Positions 7,089 through 14,361 of a stretch of DNA of 15,054 nucleotides are shown piece by piece. Every line of letters begins with the position of its first letter. The first letter of the stretch is position 1. The notes under the pieces were generated by a model. The model saw nothing but the letters and a program-made list of their open reading frames with translations, ran no database searches and was not told the DNA's origin. The translations under genes were made by a program, and so were the position numbers. The stretch is from positions 1 through 15,054 of the forward strand of contig JAJTCI010000018.1 in NCBI GenBank assembly GCA_021323155.1. Direction: 5' to 3'. Source of the DNA: Chitinophagaceae bacterium (GTDB taxonomy: Bacteria > Bacteroidota > Bacteroidia > Chitinophagales > Chitinophagaceae).

Positions 7089-9266
7089 ATGCAATTAGAG
7101 AAGTTCTATTATGACAACAAGGTCGTTAAATGGTTTGCCTATGCCACTATCCTCTGGGGCACTGTAGGTATGCTGGCCGGGCTCCTGGCCGCGATACAGA
7201 TCTATCTCCCCGCAGCCAATTTCAACCTTGCCCCAACAACATTCGGCAGGGTTCGTCCACTACATACCAACGCGGTGATATTCGCCTTCGTTGGTAATGG
7301 CATATTCATGGGCGTGTACTACTCACTCCAGCGCCTGTGCAAAGCGCGGATGTATAGTGACCTGCTAAGCAAGATCCACTTCTGGGGCTGGCAGCTCATT
7401 ATTGTTGCCGCGGCCATCACTTTGCTGGCGGGTTATACCACCGGTAAAGAGTATGCTGAACTGGAGTGGCCGATCGATATAGCGATCACACTGGTGTGGG
7501 TGGTCTTTGGAATAAACATGTTCGGTACCATCCTCAAGCGCCGGGAAAGTCACCTATATGTAGCGATCTGGTTCTATATCGGCACCTGGGTTACCGTCGC
7601 GATGCTGCACATCGTTAACTCGTTCGAGATACCGGTGTCTTTCATGAAAAGCTATAGCTGGTACGCTGGTGTACAGGATGCGCTGGTGCAGTGGTGGTAT
7701 GGGCACAACGCGGTGGCATTCTTCCTCACCACCCCGTACCTCGGCATCATGTATTATTTCCTGCCCAAGGCGGCGAACAGGCCGGTATATAGTTATCGCC
7801 TTTCGATCATACACTTCTGGGCACTGATATTTATTTATATCTGGGCTGGTCCGCACCACCTGTTGTATACGGCGCTGCCCGATTGGGCACAGAGCCTCGG
7901 TACGGTATTCAGCATTATGCTGATCGCGCCTAGCTGGGGCGGTATGCTCAATGGGCTATTTACTTTAAGGGGCGCCTGGGATAAGGTTCGTGAGGACCCT
8001 ATCCTCAAGTTCATGGTAGTAGCCATCACCTGTTATGGTATGGCGACGTTCGAAGGGCCTATGCTGAGCCTGAAGAATGTGAACGCGATATCCCATTTCA
8101 CTGACTGGACGATCGCTCACGTACACGTGGGCGCGCTGGGATGGAACGGGTTCCTGACGTTTGGGGTGCTGTACTGGATCATTCCAAAAATATTCAACAC
8201 GCAACTGCATTCGAGGAAACTGGCGACGACGCACTTCTGGTTCGGCACGCTGGGAATAATACTTTATGCCGTACCACTATACTGGGCGGGTTTTGAGCAG
8301 GCTATGATGTGGAAGTCTTTTGGCGAGGAAGGGAACCTGAAGTTCCAGTTCATGGAAACGGTTACCAGTATACTGCCAATGTATATGCTGAGAAGCCTGG
8401 GTGGACTACTGTACCTCACCGGGGTGTTCATCATGATATACAACATCTGGAAAACTGTGGCAAAGAGCAAGCTGGTAGCGAATGAGGCCGCCGAAGCAGC
8501 GCCATTGCCTAAAGTGATCGAGACGCACGGCAAGCAACACTGGCACCGGTGGATAGAAAGAAGACCGATCCAGTTGCTCGTGTTCAGCCTGGTGGCGGTC
8601 GCCATCGGTGGAATCCTGGAACTGGTGCCAACGTTCCTTATTAAGAGCAACGTGCCAACGATCACATCGGTTAAACCATATACGCCACTGGAATTGCAGG
8701 GAAGGGATATTTATATCAGGGAAGGATGCTATACCTGTCACTCGCAAATGATCCGGCCTTTCCGCGATGAAGTAGAACGTTATGGTGAATACAGCAAGGC
8801 GGGAGAGTTCGTGTATGATCACCCGTTCCAGTGGGGCAGCAAGCGTACGGGGCCGGACCTGGCAAGGATCGGAGGCAAGTACAACAATAGCTGGCATTTC
8901 ATGCATATGCTGAATCCAAGAAATACGTCGGATAAATCCATCATGCCCAACTACCCGTGGTTGTTCAATGACGACCTGGACCAGTCGGTTACCAGGGCAA
9001 AGATCCAGGCCATGCAGACGCTAGGTGTGCCATATGAAAAAGGGTTTGAGAACGTAGCGAACGAAGACCTGAACAGGCAGGCTAATGAAATTGCCAATAA
9101 CCTGCGGAATGATAAGCGTGTCAAGGACCTGGTCGCGGTTACCGAAGACGTGGACATCGATATGAAGTCGATCGAGAAGAAAGAGATCATCGCGCTGATC
9201 GCTTACCTGCAACGGGTAGGCACGGATATTAAGAAACCGGAGAAGCAACTGGCAGAAAATCGTTAG
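7089..9266 (+). CDS. ccoNO: cbb3-type cytochrome c oxidase, fused subunits I and II (CcoN-CcoO)
   Basis: Catalytic core of the high-affinity terminal oxidase that reduces O2 to water and pumps protons. Residues 1 to about 460 are CcoN, a polytopic membrane subunit with H59 (heme ligand), H206 (WYGHNA), Y250, H256 and H257 (CuB ligands and the tyrosine expected to cross-link to H206), and H344/H346 (HVH, heme b ligands). A linker of about 30 residues leads to the CcoO part: a membrane anchor at about 494-514, then a monoheme cytochrome c domain with C547-Y-T-C550-H551 and candidate axial M619 (SIMPNYPW). All key residues are present. The fusion, 725 residues in one unbroken frame, is a form I associate with Bacteroidota; in Proteobacteria the two are separate genes. 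Confidence 0.97.
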   Translation: MQLEKFYYDNKVVKWFAYATILWGTVGMLAGLLAAIQIYLPAANFNLAPTTFGRVRPLHTNAVIFAFVGNGIFMGVYYSLQRLCKARMYSDLLSKIHFWGWQLIIVAAAITLLAGYTTGKEYAELEWPIDIAITLVWVVFGINMFGTILKRRESHLYVAIWFYIGTWVTVAMLHIVNSFEIPVSFMKSYSWYAGVQDALVQWWYGHNAVAFFLTTPYLGIMYYFLPKAANRPVYSYRLSIIHFWALIFIYIWAGPHHLLYTALPDWAQSLGTVFSIMLIAPSWGGMLNGLFTLRGAWDKVREDPILKFMVVAITCYGMATFEGPMLSLKNVNAISHFTDWTIAHVHVGALGWNGFLTFGVLYWIIPKIFNTQLHSRKLATTHFWFGTLGIILYAVPLYWAGFEQAMMWKSFGEEGNLKFQFMETVTSILPMYMLRSLGGLLYLTGVFIMIYNIWKTVAKSKLVANEAAEAAPLPKVIETHGKQHWHRWIERRPIQLLVFSLVAVAIGGILELVPTFLIKSNVPTITSVKPYTPLELQGRDIYIREGCYTCHSQMIRPFRDEVERYGEYSKAGEFVYDHPFQWGSKRTGPDLARIGGKYNNSWHFMHMLNPRNTSDKSIMPNYPWLFNDDLDQSVTRAKIQAMQTLGVPYEKGFENVANEDLNRQANEIANNLRNDKRVKDLVAVTEDVDIDMKSIEKKEIIALIAYLQRVGTDIKKPEKQLAENR

Positions 9267-9277
9267 TGGATGGTCAA

Positions 9278-9307
9278 GACAGCAAGGAATTATCCCCACT
9301 TGCTGTC
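9278..9307 (+). other. Perfect 9-bp stem-loop between ccoNO and ccoQ
   Basis: GACAGCAAG (9278-9286) pairs exactly with CTTGCTGTC (9299-9307) around a 12-base loop. It starts 12 bases after the ccoNO stop and ends 34 bases before the ccoQ start. No T-run follows, so it is unlikely to be an intrinsic terminator. A role in mRNA 3'-end protection or processing within the operon is an inference. Confidence 0.6.
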
Positions 9308-9341
9308 CCATTCACTTGCATTAAACAATAAAGCGACAAAG

Positions 9342-9503
9342 ATGAAATTTATCAATTACCTCGAATCGATCACCGGCGTAGACATTTACGCGATGATGTC
9401 CTTCATGATTTTTTTTATATTTTTCATAGTGATGGTTTTATGGGCGTGGAAGGCCGATAAGAAACTCATCGATAAGATCAACAGAATACCCTTAGACAAT
9501 TAA
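9342..9503 (+). CDS. ccoQ: Small cbb3 oxidase subunit, CcoQ-like
   Basis: A 53-residue single-helix membrane protein: polar start MKFINYLESITGVDIYAMM, a hydrophobic helix at about 17-37, then a basic tail WKADKKLIDKINRIPLDN. In other bacteria CcoQ stabilises the CcoNO-CcoP complex. Identity rests on size, topology and position between ccoNO and ccoP; sequence conservation in this family is weak. An in-frame ATG at 9270 would add 24 polar residues and start inside the hairpin region, so ATG 9342 is preferred. ccoP starts 13 bases after the stop. Confidence 0.8.
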   Translation: MKFINYLESITGVDIYAMMSFMIFFIFFIVMVLWAWKADKKLIDKINRIPLDN

Positions 9504-9516
9504 AATATCCAGCAAC

Positions 9517-10674
9517 ATGGGAAAGTTGTTAAATAATAAATGGATCACCCGGGCTTTGATCTCCTGCGTTTGCGGATTGATCATCCCGATGAATGTATTT
9601 GCCGCCGGCCCCCCGAAAAAGTCGGACATGGACAATCCCCTTGCGATCACCCTGATGATCGTGATCGGGGCTTTGCTGCTGGTGATCGCGTTACTGGCGC
9701 ATGTGTTGATTGGGGCGGCCCAGTTGAAGACACGGAAATTCCTGGAGCAACAGAACGCTGCCGCAACCAAAGGGGTTGCCGTGATATTACTCTGCATGGT
9801 TTGCAGCACCGGTTTTGCGCAGGCGGGAGTAGTGGAGGTGCAGCAATCGGTTCAAACTGCCACGCATGGTGGTTTGTCAACATTTTCCTTTTATGCATTG
9901 ATTGCTGTGATCGTTGTGGAGTTGATCGTGATCCTTGGAATGTTGTTCTTCCTGCGTTCCCTGACCGCCCGCGAGGTTACCGCGGTCTCAGTGTCAGAAG
10001 TCCTTGCGGCCAAGAAAAGTTCCTGGAGGGAATGGTGGCTTAAGGTGAACAAGTTCCGGTCGATGTCAGAGGAAAAAGACATTGACATGGGCCATGACTA
10101 CGATAATATCCGCGAGCTGGATAACAAGCTTCCACCCTGGTGGTTGTATGGATTTTATGTTACCATCATTTTCGCGGGCGTGTACCTGTGGCGATACCAC
10201 GTGTCGGAATCAGCGCCCCTGAGCGCTGAAGAACTGAGATTGGAGATCGCTAAGGCGGAAATAGAAAAGGAGAAGAACCTGAAGAAAGCCGGCAACAGTA
10301 TTGATGAGAATACCGTGAAAATGCTCACTGCCGCAGCCGACCTTGAAGCGGGGCAGAAAATATTCACCTCCACCTGCGTTGCCTGCCATGCTGCGGATGG
10401 CGGTGGTGGTGTTGGTCCAAACCTCACTGACGAGTATTGGTTGCATGGTGGAAGTGTAAAGGATGTGTTCAAGACCATCAAATACGGCGTCCCTGACAAG
10501 GGCATGCAGCCATGGAAAGCAACGTTCTCCCCTACGCAGATCGCGCAGCTTACCAGTTACATCAAATCCCTGAAGGGCGCCAAAGTGGCGAAGCCACTGG
10601 ACCCGCAGGGCACCTTATACAAAGACGAAGCAACAACCGATACGACGAAGATCGCCGCGGTAAACCAGCGGTAA
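9517..10674 (+). CDS. ccoP: cbb3 oxidase subunit III (CcoP), single-heme, with N-terminal membrane extension
   Basis: Electron-input subunit of the oxidase. The 385-residue protein has a signal-like hydrophobic start (about 10-30), membrane segments near 43-68, 87-103 and 122-147, then the CcoP N-terminal signature NKLPPWWLYGFYVTIIFAGVY with its helix at about 208-228, a charged helix (235-260), and one cytochrome c domain with C287-V-A-C290-H291 and candidate axial M330 (GMQPW). Proteobacterial CcoP has two CxxCH motifs; only one is found here, so with CcoO the complex would carry two c-type hemes. The roughly 200 residues before the CcoP signature are an extension relative to the classic subunit. 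The start ATG is 13 bases after ccoQ. A TAA stop is followed 6 bases later by ccoG. Confidence 0.93.
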   Translation: MGKLLNNKWITRALISCVCGLIIPMNVFAAGPPKKSDMDNPLAITLMIVIGALLLVIALLAHVLIGAAQLKTRKFLEQQNAAATKGVAVILLCMVCSTGFAQAGVVEVQQSVQTATHGGLSTFSFYALIAVIVVELIVILGMLFFLRSLTAREVTAVSVSEVLAAKKSSWREWWLKVNKFRSMSEEKDIDMGHDYDNIRELDNKLPPWWLYGFYVTIIFAGVYLWRYHVSESAPLSAEELRLEIAKAEIEKEKNLKKAGNSIDENTVKMLTAAADLEAGQKIFTSTCVACHAADGGGGVGPNLTDEYWLHGGSVKDVFKTIKYGVPDKGMQPWKATFSPTQIAQLTSYIKSLKGAKVAKPLDPQGTLYKDEATTDTTKIAAVNQR

Positions 10675-10680
10675 TTATAA

Positions 10681-12093
10681 ATGAAGGCACCATCTACCGA
10701 TATGAACCACGACAGCTTCAGAGACCGGCTGTCTACTGTTGATGAAAAAGGCAAACGAAAATGGGTATACGCGCTGCGCCCGAAAGGGAAGTATTACAAT
10801 GCCCGCACACTGCTGAGTTTTGTCTTCTTTGCTTTGTTCTTTACGCTCCCTTTAGTTCATGTTGACGGAAGACCATTATTCCTCTTCAACGTCGCCGAAG
10901 CGAAATTTCACCTGTTTGGAAAAGTATTCTGGCCACAGGACTTTTTCATCTTCGGGTTGATCATGATCACGTTCATTTTTTTTATCATACTGTTCACGGC
11001 GGCGTTTGGGCGGTTGTTTTGCGGATGGGCATGCCCGCATACCATCTTTATGGAAATGCTGTTCCGTAAGATCGAGTACTTCTTCCAGGGCAATCCCAAC
11101 CAGCAGAAGGCATTGAAGAAAGCGCCCTGGAGCGTGGACAAACTCTGGCGGGTTGGCGGTAAGCATCTTAGCTTCTACATAATCGCCTTTGTTATCGCGA
11201 ATTTCTTCCTGGCTTACGTCATCGGTATCAAAGACCTCTATCGCATCATCAGCGAACCCCTGGCTGACCATATCGTTGGCTTTACAGCGATCATCGGCTT
11301 CAGCGGTATCTTTTATGGCGTGTTTGCTTTCTTTCGCGAACAGGCCTGCACGGCGGTTTGCCCGTATGGAAGGCTCCAGAGCGTATTGCTGGATAAGAAC
11401 TCGATGATCGTTGCCTATGACTTCATGCGCGGGGAACCGAGGGGTAATTTCAAAAAGCAGAAGGAAGATGTGCTGGGCGATTGCGTGGATTGCTACCAGT
11501 GTGTAGAGGTCTGTCCGACGGGAATCGACATTCGCAATGGCCTGCAGATGGAATGCATTGGTTGTACGGCCTGCATCGACGCCTGTAACAATGTGATGCA
11601 ACGCCTGCATAAGGCAGAAGGGCTTATCCGGTATGCTTCGGAAAACTCGATCGTCAAAGGCGAGCGCCTCCGGTTCACTACCCGTATGAAATGGTATAGT
11701 GGTATTTGCGCGCTTTTGCTGGTAGCCGTTTCGGCGCTCCTCATCACCCGGAAGGAAATTGGTGCGACGGTAATGCGTACGCCGGGGATGCTGTTCCAGG
11801 AAAGGGGGCAGGATAGTATTTCCAACCTGTACAATATTAAAATGGTGAACAAGACGCTGAAGGAGATCCCGCTTTCTATCAGAGTCGAGAATGATAAGGG
11901 ATCGGTGGAGATCATTGGAAAGAACACTTACATACCGGTGGTAAAGGAAGGACAAGGTTCGGGTTCTTTCTTCGTGGTGCTGCCAAAAGACGTCATTCGG
12001 AAAAGAAAAACGGAACTGAAGCTGGGTTTATACGAAGGGGAAAAAAGGATTACCATAGTATCCACCAATTTCCTTGCACCGGTAGCGGACTAA
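10681..12093 (+). CDS. ccoG: Polyferredoxin-type cbb3 assembly protein CcoG (RdxA/FixG)
   Basis: Membrane iron-sulfur protein of the cco cluster. CcoG homologues have been reported to reduce Cu(II) to Cu(I) during oxidase assembly. Visible motifs are CGWACP (C114, C118), CTAVCP (C223, C227), and two ferredoxin-like [4Fe-4S] sites: C268, C271, C274, C278 and C292, C295, C298, C302. Hydrophobic segments lie at about 43-63, 88-110, 160-182 and 198-218, with a last helix at about 337-355. The C-terminal region of about 110 residues fits the Ig-like FixG C-terminal domain and would be periplasmic. The 470-residue length is normal. The start is ATG 10681; an in-frame ATG seven codons later is possible. 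ccoH follows after 27 bases. Confidence 0.95.
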   Translation: MKAPSTDMNHDSFRDRLSTVDEKGKRKWVYALRPKGKYYNARTLLSFVFFALFFTLPLVHVDGRPLFLFNVAEAKFHLFGKVFWPQDFFIFGLIMITFIFFIILFTAAFGRLFCGWACPHTIFMEMLFRKIEYFFQGNPNQQKALKKAPWSVDKLWRVGGKHLSFYIIAFVIANFFLAYVIGIKDLYRIISEPLADHIVGFTAIIGFSGIFYGVFAFFREQACTAVCPYGRLQSVLLDKNSMIVAYDFMRGEPRGNFKKQKEDVLGDCVDCYQCVEVCPTGIDIRNGLQMECIGCTACIDACNNVMQRLHKAEGLIRYASENSIVKGERLRFTTRMKWYSGICALLLVAVSALLITRKEIGATVMRTPGMLFQERGQDSISNLYNIKMVNKTLKEIPLSIRVENDKGSVEIIGKNTYIPVVKEGQGSGSFFVVLPKDVIRKRKTELKLGLYEGEKRITIVSTNFLAPVAD

Positions 12094-12120
12094 ATAACGA
12101 ACATTAAAAAAATCAGGATT

Positions 12121-12552
12121 ATGAGTTGGGGTAATAAACTGGTGATCGTTTTCCTGGCCTTTGCGGGCCTTATGGCGACACTGGTATACAAAGCAGTCAA
12201 TACAAAGTTTGAGCTGGTAACGAAAGACTATTATAAAGATGAGCTGCGGTACCAGGAAACAATAGAAGGGCGCGCTAATGCCAGCCAGGTTGGTGAATTG
12301 GTGTTGATCCAGGACGGGTCGACCGTTACACTAACACTGCCAGTAACATTGGGGAGTTTGCCGGCAGAAGGCGAAGCCTGGTTTTATTGTAAAACAAACG
12401 CGGGCAACGACAGGCGTATCCCTGTCCGTATGGAAGGTGGGCGCTTTGTTTTCGACAAAGCTCAACTCGCCACTGCCAGCTATGAGTTGAAGCTTACTGT
12501 AACGGCAGGAGGCAAACAGTATTATTTCACCGCTCCAATCTCGATCGGCTAA
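12121..12552 (+). CDS. ccoH: cbb3 oxidase assembly protein CcoH (FixH)
   Basis: A 143-residue protein with an N-terminal membrane anchor (about 6-24) followed by the family-typical NTKFELVTKDYYKDELRYQ region and a beta-rich periplasmic domain. FixH/CcoH proteins bind the assembling oxidase and are needed for a stable complex. The position after ccoG is the classic GHIS order, except that ccoI and ccoS lie upstream here. The stop overlaps the start of the next gene (TAATG at 12550-12554), so translation of the two is likely coupled. Confidence 0.9.
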   Translation: MSWGNKLVIVFLAFAGLMATLVYKAVNTKFELVTKDYYKDELRYQETIEGRANASQVGELVLIQDGSTVTLTLPVTLGSLPAEGEAWFYCKTNAGNDRRIPVRMEGGRFVFDKAQLATASYELKLTVTAGGKQYYFTAPISIG

Positions 12553-13256
12553 TGTTGTCGCAGGTGCTTATTCCGGGCCTTATACTGGGCGCTATCAGTA
12601 GCTTTCATTGTATTGGAATGTGCGGTCCACTGGCGCTGGCTTTACCGTTGGGACATCGTTCATCAACGACAAAAGTTGTGTGTATTTTTCTGTACAACCT
12701 CGGCCGGGTGGTTACCTATTCCATGCTTGGTTTCCTGGTGGGCTTCCTGGGCCGCCAAATTTCGCTTGCCGGCTTTCAACAATCCTTTTCTATAGTTGCC
12801 GGGATATTAATATTAGTAGTTTTTATACTTAAGCTGTTACACAGGAAACACCGCCTTCACCATCGTAGTAACTGGTTTAGCCGGAGGGTGCAGCAGTTGG
12901 TTGCCGCATCGATGCGTATCCAGACCCTCTTAGGTTTTTTCTTAACGGGGATGGCTAATGGCCTGTTGCCTTGCGGTATGGTCTACCTTGCCGTGACCGG
13001 GGCACTCGCGACCAACAGCATTGGCTACGGCGCCGTATTTATGGCCGCCTTTGGATTAGGCACTTTCCCGGCCATGGTGACTCTTTGTTTCGCCGGCTTA
13101 TTTATCAGTATTCAAACACGAAGTTTTATCCGCAAGCTTACTCCATATGCTTTCCTCCTGATGGGATTGCTTTTAATTACCCGCGGTCTAAGTCTTGGAA
13201 TTCCCTATTTAAGTCCCGATTTGCCTGCCGGTACAGCGGCTGTTTCCTGCCATTAA
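12552..13256 (+). CDS. TauE/SafE-family (DsbD/CcdA-like) membrane protein of the cco cluster
   Basis: A 234-residue polytopic membrane protein of about six helices, matching the family annotated 'sulfite exporter TauE/SafE' (COG2836 type) that often accompanies cbb3 oxidase genes. Conserved marks are H19-C20-I-G-M-C24-G-P in the first helix and LLP-C141-GMVY in the fourth, the DsbD/CcdA-like cysteine pattern. The middle cytoplasmic loop is rich in histidine (HRKHRLHH, 97-104), which could bind metal. Substrate is not shown by sequence; by context, copper or thiol transfer for oxidase assembly is more likely than sulfite export. It overlaps ccoH by one base and is the last gene of the operon. 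The start codon is the ATG of TAATG. Confidence 0.85.
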   Translation: MLSQVLIPGLILGAISSFHCIGMCGPLALALPLGHRSSTTKVVCIFLYNLGRVVTYSMLGFLVGFLGRQISLAGFQQSFSIVAGILILVVFILKLLHRKHRLHHRSNWFSRRVQQLVAASMRIQTLLGFFLTGMANGLLPCGMVYLAVTGALATNSIGYGAVFMAAFGLGTFPAMVTLCFAGLFISIQTRSFIRKLTPYAFLLMGLLLITRGLSLGIPYLSPDLPAGTAAVSCH

Positions 13257-13260
13257 ACCA

Positions 13261-13278
13261 TTAACATTTCGTTGTTAA
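13261..13278 (+). repeat. Inverted repeat TTAACA-N6-TGTTAA
   Basis: Perfect 6-bp arms (13261-13266 and 13273-13278) lie just after the last cco gene and about 95 bases before a sigma54-like element. It could be an operator or enhancer site, or chance in an AT-rich stretch. The 13257-13370 region otherwise holds no gene I can support, only two AGTTCTT copies 20 bases apart (13334-13340, 13354-13360). Confidence 0.3.
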
Positions 13279-13370
13279 ACAAACGAACCCTTTTCGCGTT
13301 CTAATAGTAGAAGGTTCGGTAAGAAAGACCAATAGTTCTTCAATCCCGTTAACAGTTCTTAAAAAACTTT

Positions 13371-13386
13371 TGGCATTGGTTTTGTC
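13371..13386 (+). promoter_or_regulatory. Sigma54-like -24/-12 promoter element
   Basis: TGGCATTGGTTTTGTC fits TGGCAC-N5-TTGCW in spacing, with GG (-24) and TTG (-12 region) in register. The final C of the -12 GC is T, and two bases after TGGCA also differ. The predicted start is near 13397. No sigma54-dependent regulator gene is in the window. Confidence 0.35.
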
Positions 13387-13396
13387 TTACAAATAA

Positions 13397-13470
13397 TGCA
13401 AGTAGTCAATTTTCTCATAAGCAGTTAGTTTTGGTTGCGGCCCCTGTTTCCACAGGGGCTTATTTTTTTA
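13397..13470 (+). ncRNA. Candidate short RNA, about 74 nt
   Basis: This is the stretch between the predicted sigma54-type start and the end of a strong intrinsic terminator. It has no convincing open frame: the only one is ten codons, from 13396. It may equally be just the 3' untranslated end of the cco operon mRNA. Supported only by flanking signals. Confidence 0.25.
13440..13469 (+). terminator. Rho-independent terminator after the cco operon
   Basis: GCCCCTGT (13440-13447), loop TTCC, ACAGGGGC (13452-13459), then TTATTTTTTT. The 8-bp GC-rich stem with a tetraloop and T-tract is oriented for plus-strand transcripts. Its T-tract contains the complement of the TAA stop of the convergent VanZ-like gene. 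Confidence 0.9.
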
Positions 13471-13834
13471 CCGCTTGTGAACCAACAAAATAAGCGGCAA
13501 TACAACCAAGGCAATCAAATATGATGTCTCCAACGTCAAACGAACGACCAGCCACCCAGTGTTTTTGGATGAATTCGATGCCGGTTCCATATGTGGCGGC
13601 TGTTAACGCTATGCCAAGGCGCCAGGCGGAAATATCGATACGTTGTTTCGAGGAGAGGGGTAGTTGAAATAGATATACCAGCACGAAAAACAGCACGAGG
13701 TGTACCCATTTGTCCAACCACACCTCCTGGAACCAGTTTTCCTCTGGAAATTCACTACCGGGCAGCAGCATCAGTATGGTAACGATCAGCAGCCAGGTGA
13801 AGGCAGGGAGAAAGCTGCCCTTGAATAATTTCAT
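13460..13834 (-). CDS. VanZ-like family membrane protein
   Basis: A 124-residue protein with about four membrane helices. VanZ-like marks are DKWVHLVLFFVLVYLF in the middle and the C-terminal GIEFIQKHWVAGRSFDVGDI followed by GCIAAYFVG, where the family has E..Q....R..D..D and a final G-rich helix. The biochemical role of such short VanZ-like proteins is not established; glycopeptide resistance should not be assumed. The frame can be extended to a TTG at 13886-13888, but that codon lies in the loop of the upstream terminator, so ATG 13832-13834 is chosen. It lies downstream of gcvH on the same strand and may depend on read-through or on a promoter in the 34-base gap. Confidence 0.85.
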   Translation of the reverse strand: MKLFKGSFLPAFTWLLIVTILMLLPGSEFPEENWFQEVWLDKWVHLVLFFVLVYLFQLPLSSKQRIDISAWRLGIALTAATYGTGIEFIQKHWVAGRSFDVGDIIFDCLGCIAAYFVGSQAVKK

Positions 13835-13868
13835 CTTTAAAAATAAACGCACAGCAGGCAATAACAAT

Positions 13869-13905
13869 AAAAAAGAGCCGCCATTCAAACGGGCGGCTCT
13901 TTTTT
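13869..13905. terminator. Bidirectional intrinsic terminator between gcvH and the VanZ-like gene
   Basis: GAGCCGCC (13875-13882) pairs with GGCGGCTC (13892-13899). Six A before and six T after extend the helix and provide a T-tract in both directions. On the minus strand it follows the gcvH stop by about 14 bases, so it should end the gcvH transcript. Confidence 0.88.
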
Positions 13906-13918
13906 ATTCGAATGTGGG

Positions 13919-14296
13919 TCATCCCACCATCTTAGTATACTCTTCAGCAGACAGTAATTTTTCTACATCTGCGGTGTCTTTCACTTCCACCTTAACCATC
14001 CATCCTTCGCCGTAAGGATCGTTGTTGACCAGTTCAGGTTGTTTTTCGAGAACCGGGTTTGTTTCTTTTATCGTTCCGGCCACCGGGAGGAAAAGGTCAC
14101 TTACTGTTTTTACCGCCTCTACCGTTCCAAACACCTCTTCCGCATTCAGTGTTTTGCCTACGGTGCTGATGTCGACATACACGATGTCTCCCAATTCTCT
14201 CTGGGCAAAATCGGTGATACCGATCTTTGCAATATTGCCTTCAAGCTTGATCCATTCGTGGTCCTTGGTGTACCGGAGATCGGGAGGGAAATTCAT
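13919..14296 (-). CDS. gcvH: Glycine cleavage system H protein
   Basis: Lipoyl carrier that shuttles the aminomethyl group between the P, T and L proteins of the glycine cleavage system in the cytoplasm. The 125-residue protein begins MNFPPDLRYTKDHEWIKLEG, the standard H-protein start. The lipoylation lysine is K63 within FGTVEAVKTVSDL, followed by the typical LFLPVAGTI and the C-terminal NDPYGEGWMVKV. Complete, normal length. Other gcv genes are not nearby. The gene lies 65 bases after the cyclophilin gene on the same strand; transcript ends at the strong hairpin at 13869-13905. Confidence 0.97.
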   Translation of the reverse strand: MNFPPDLRYTKDHEWIKLEGNIAKIGITDFAQRELGDIVYVDISTVGKTLNAEEVFGTVEAVKTVSDLFLPVAGTIKETNPVLEKQPELVNNDPYGEGWMVKVEVKDTADVEKLLSAEEYTKMVG

Positions 14297-14361
14297 AAGC
14301 GGTTTATTTAGGCTGCAAATATTAGAAATTTAACGATACCAGCTTGTGATATTCGCCAAAA

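Noticed and set aside
9270..9341. Upstream ATG for ccoQ
   Set aside because: Starts 3 bases after ccoNO inside the hairpin region and adds a polar tail not expected for this single-helix subunit.
10876..11955. 359-codon open frame on the minus strand opposite ccoG
   Set aside because: Low-complexity charged product without family signs; it mirrors ccoG codon structure, and ccoG has all its cysteine motifs.
13396..13428. Ten-codon open frame MQVVNFLISS
   Set aside because: Too short to support; begins at the predicted transcript start with no ribosome site. Noted only as part of the possible short RNA.
13835..13888. TTG-initiated extension of the VanZ-like gene
   Set aside because: The TTG lies in the terminator loop at 13883-13891 and the added residues are read through the hairpin arm and A/T tract.
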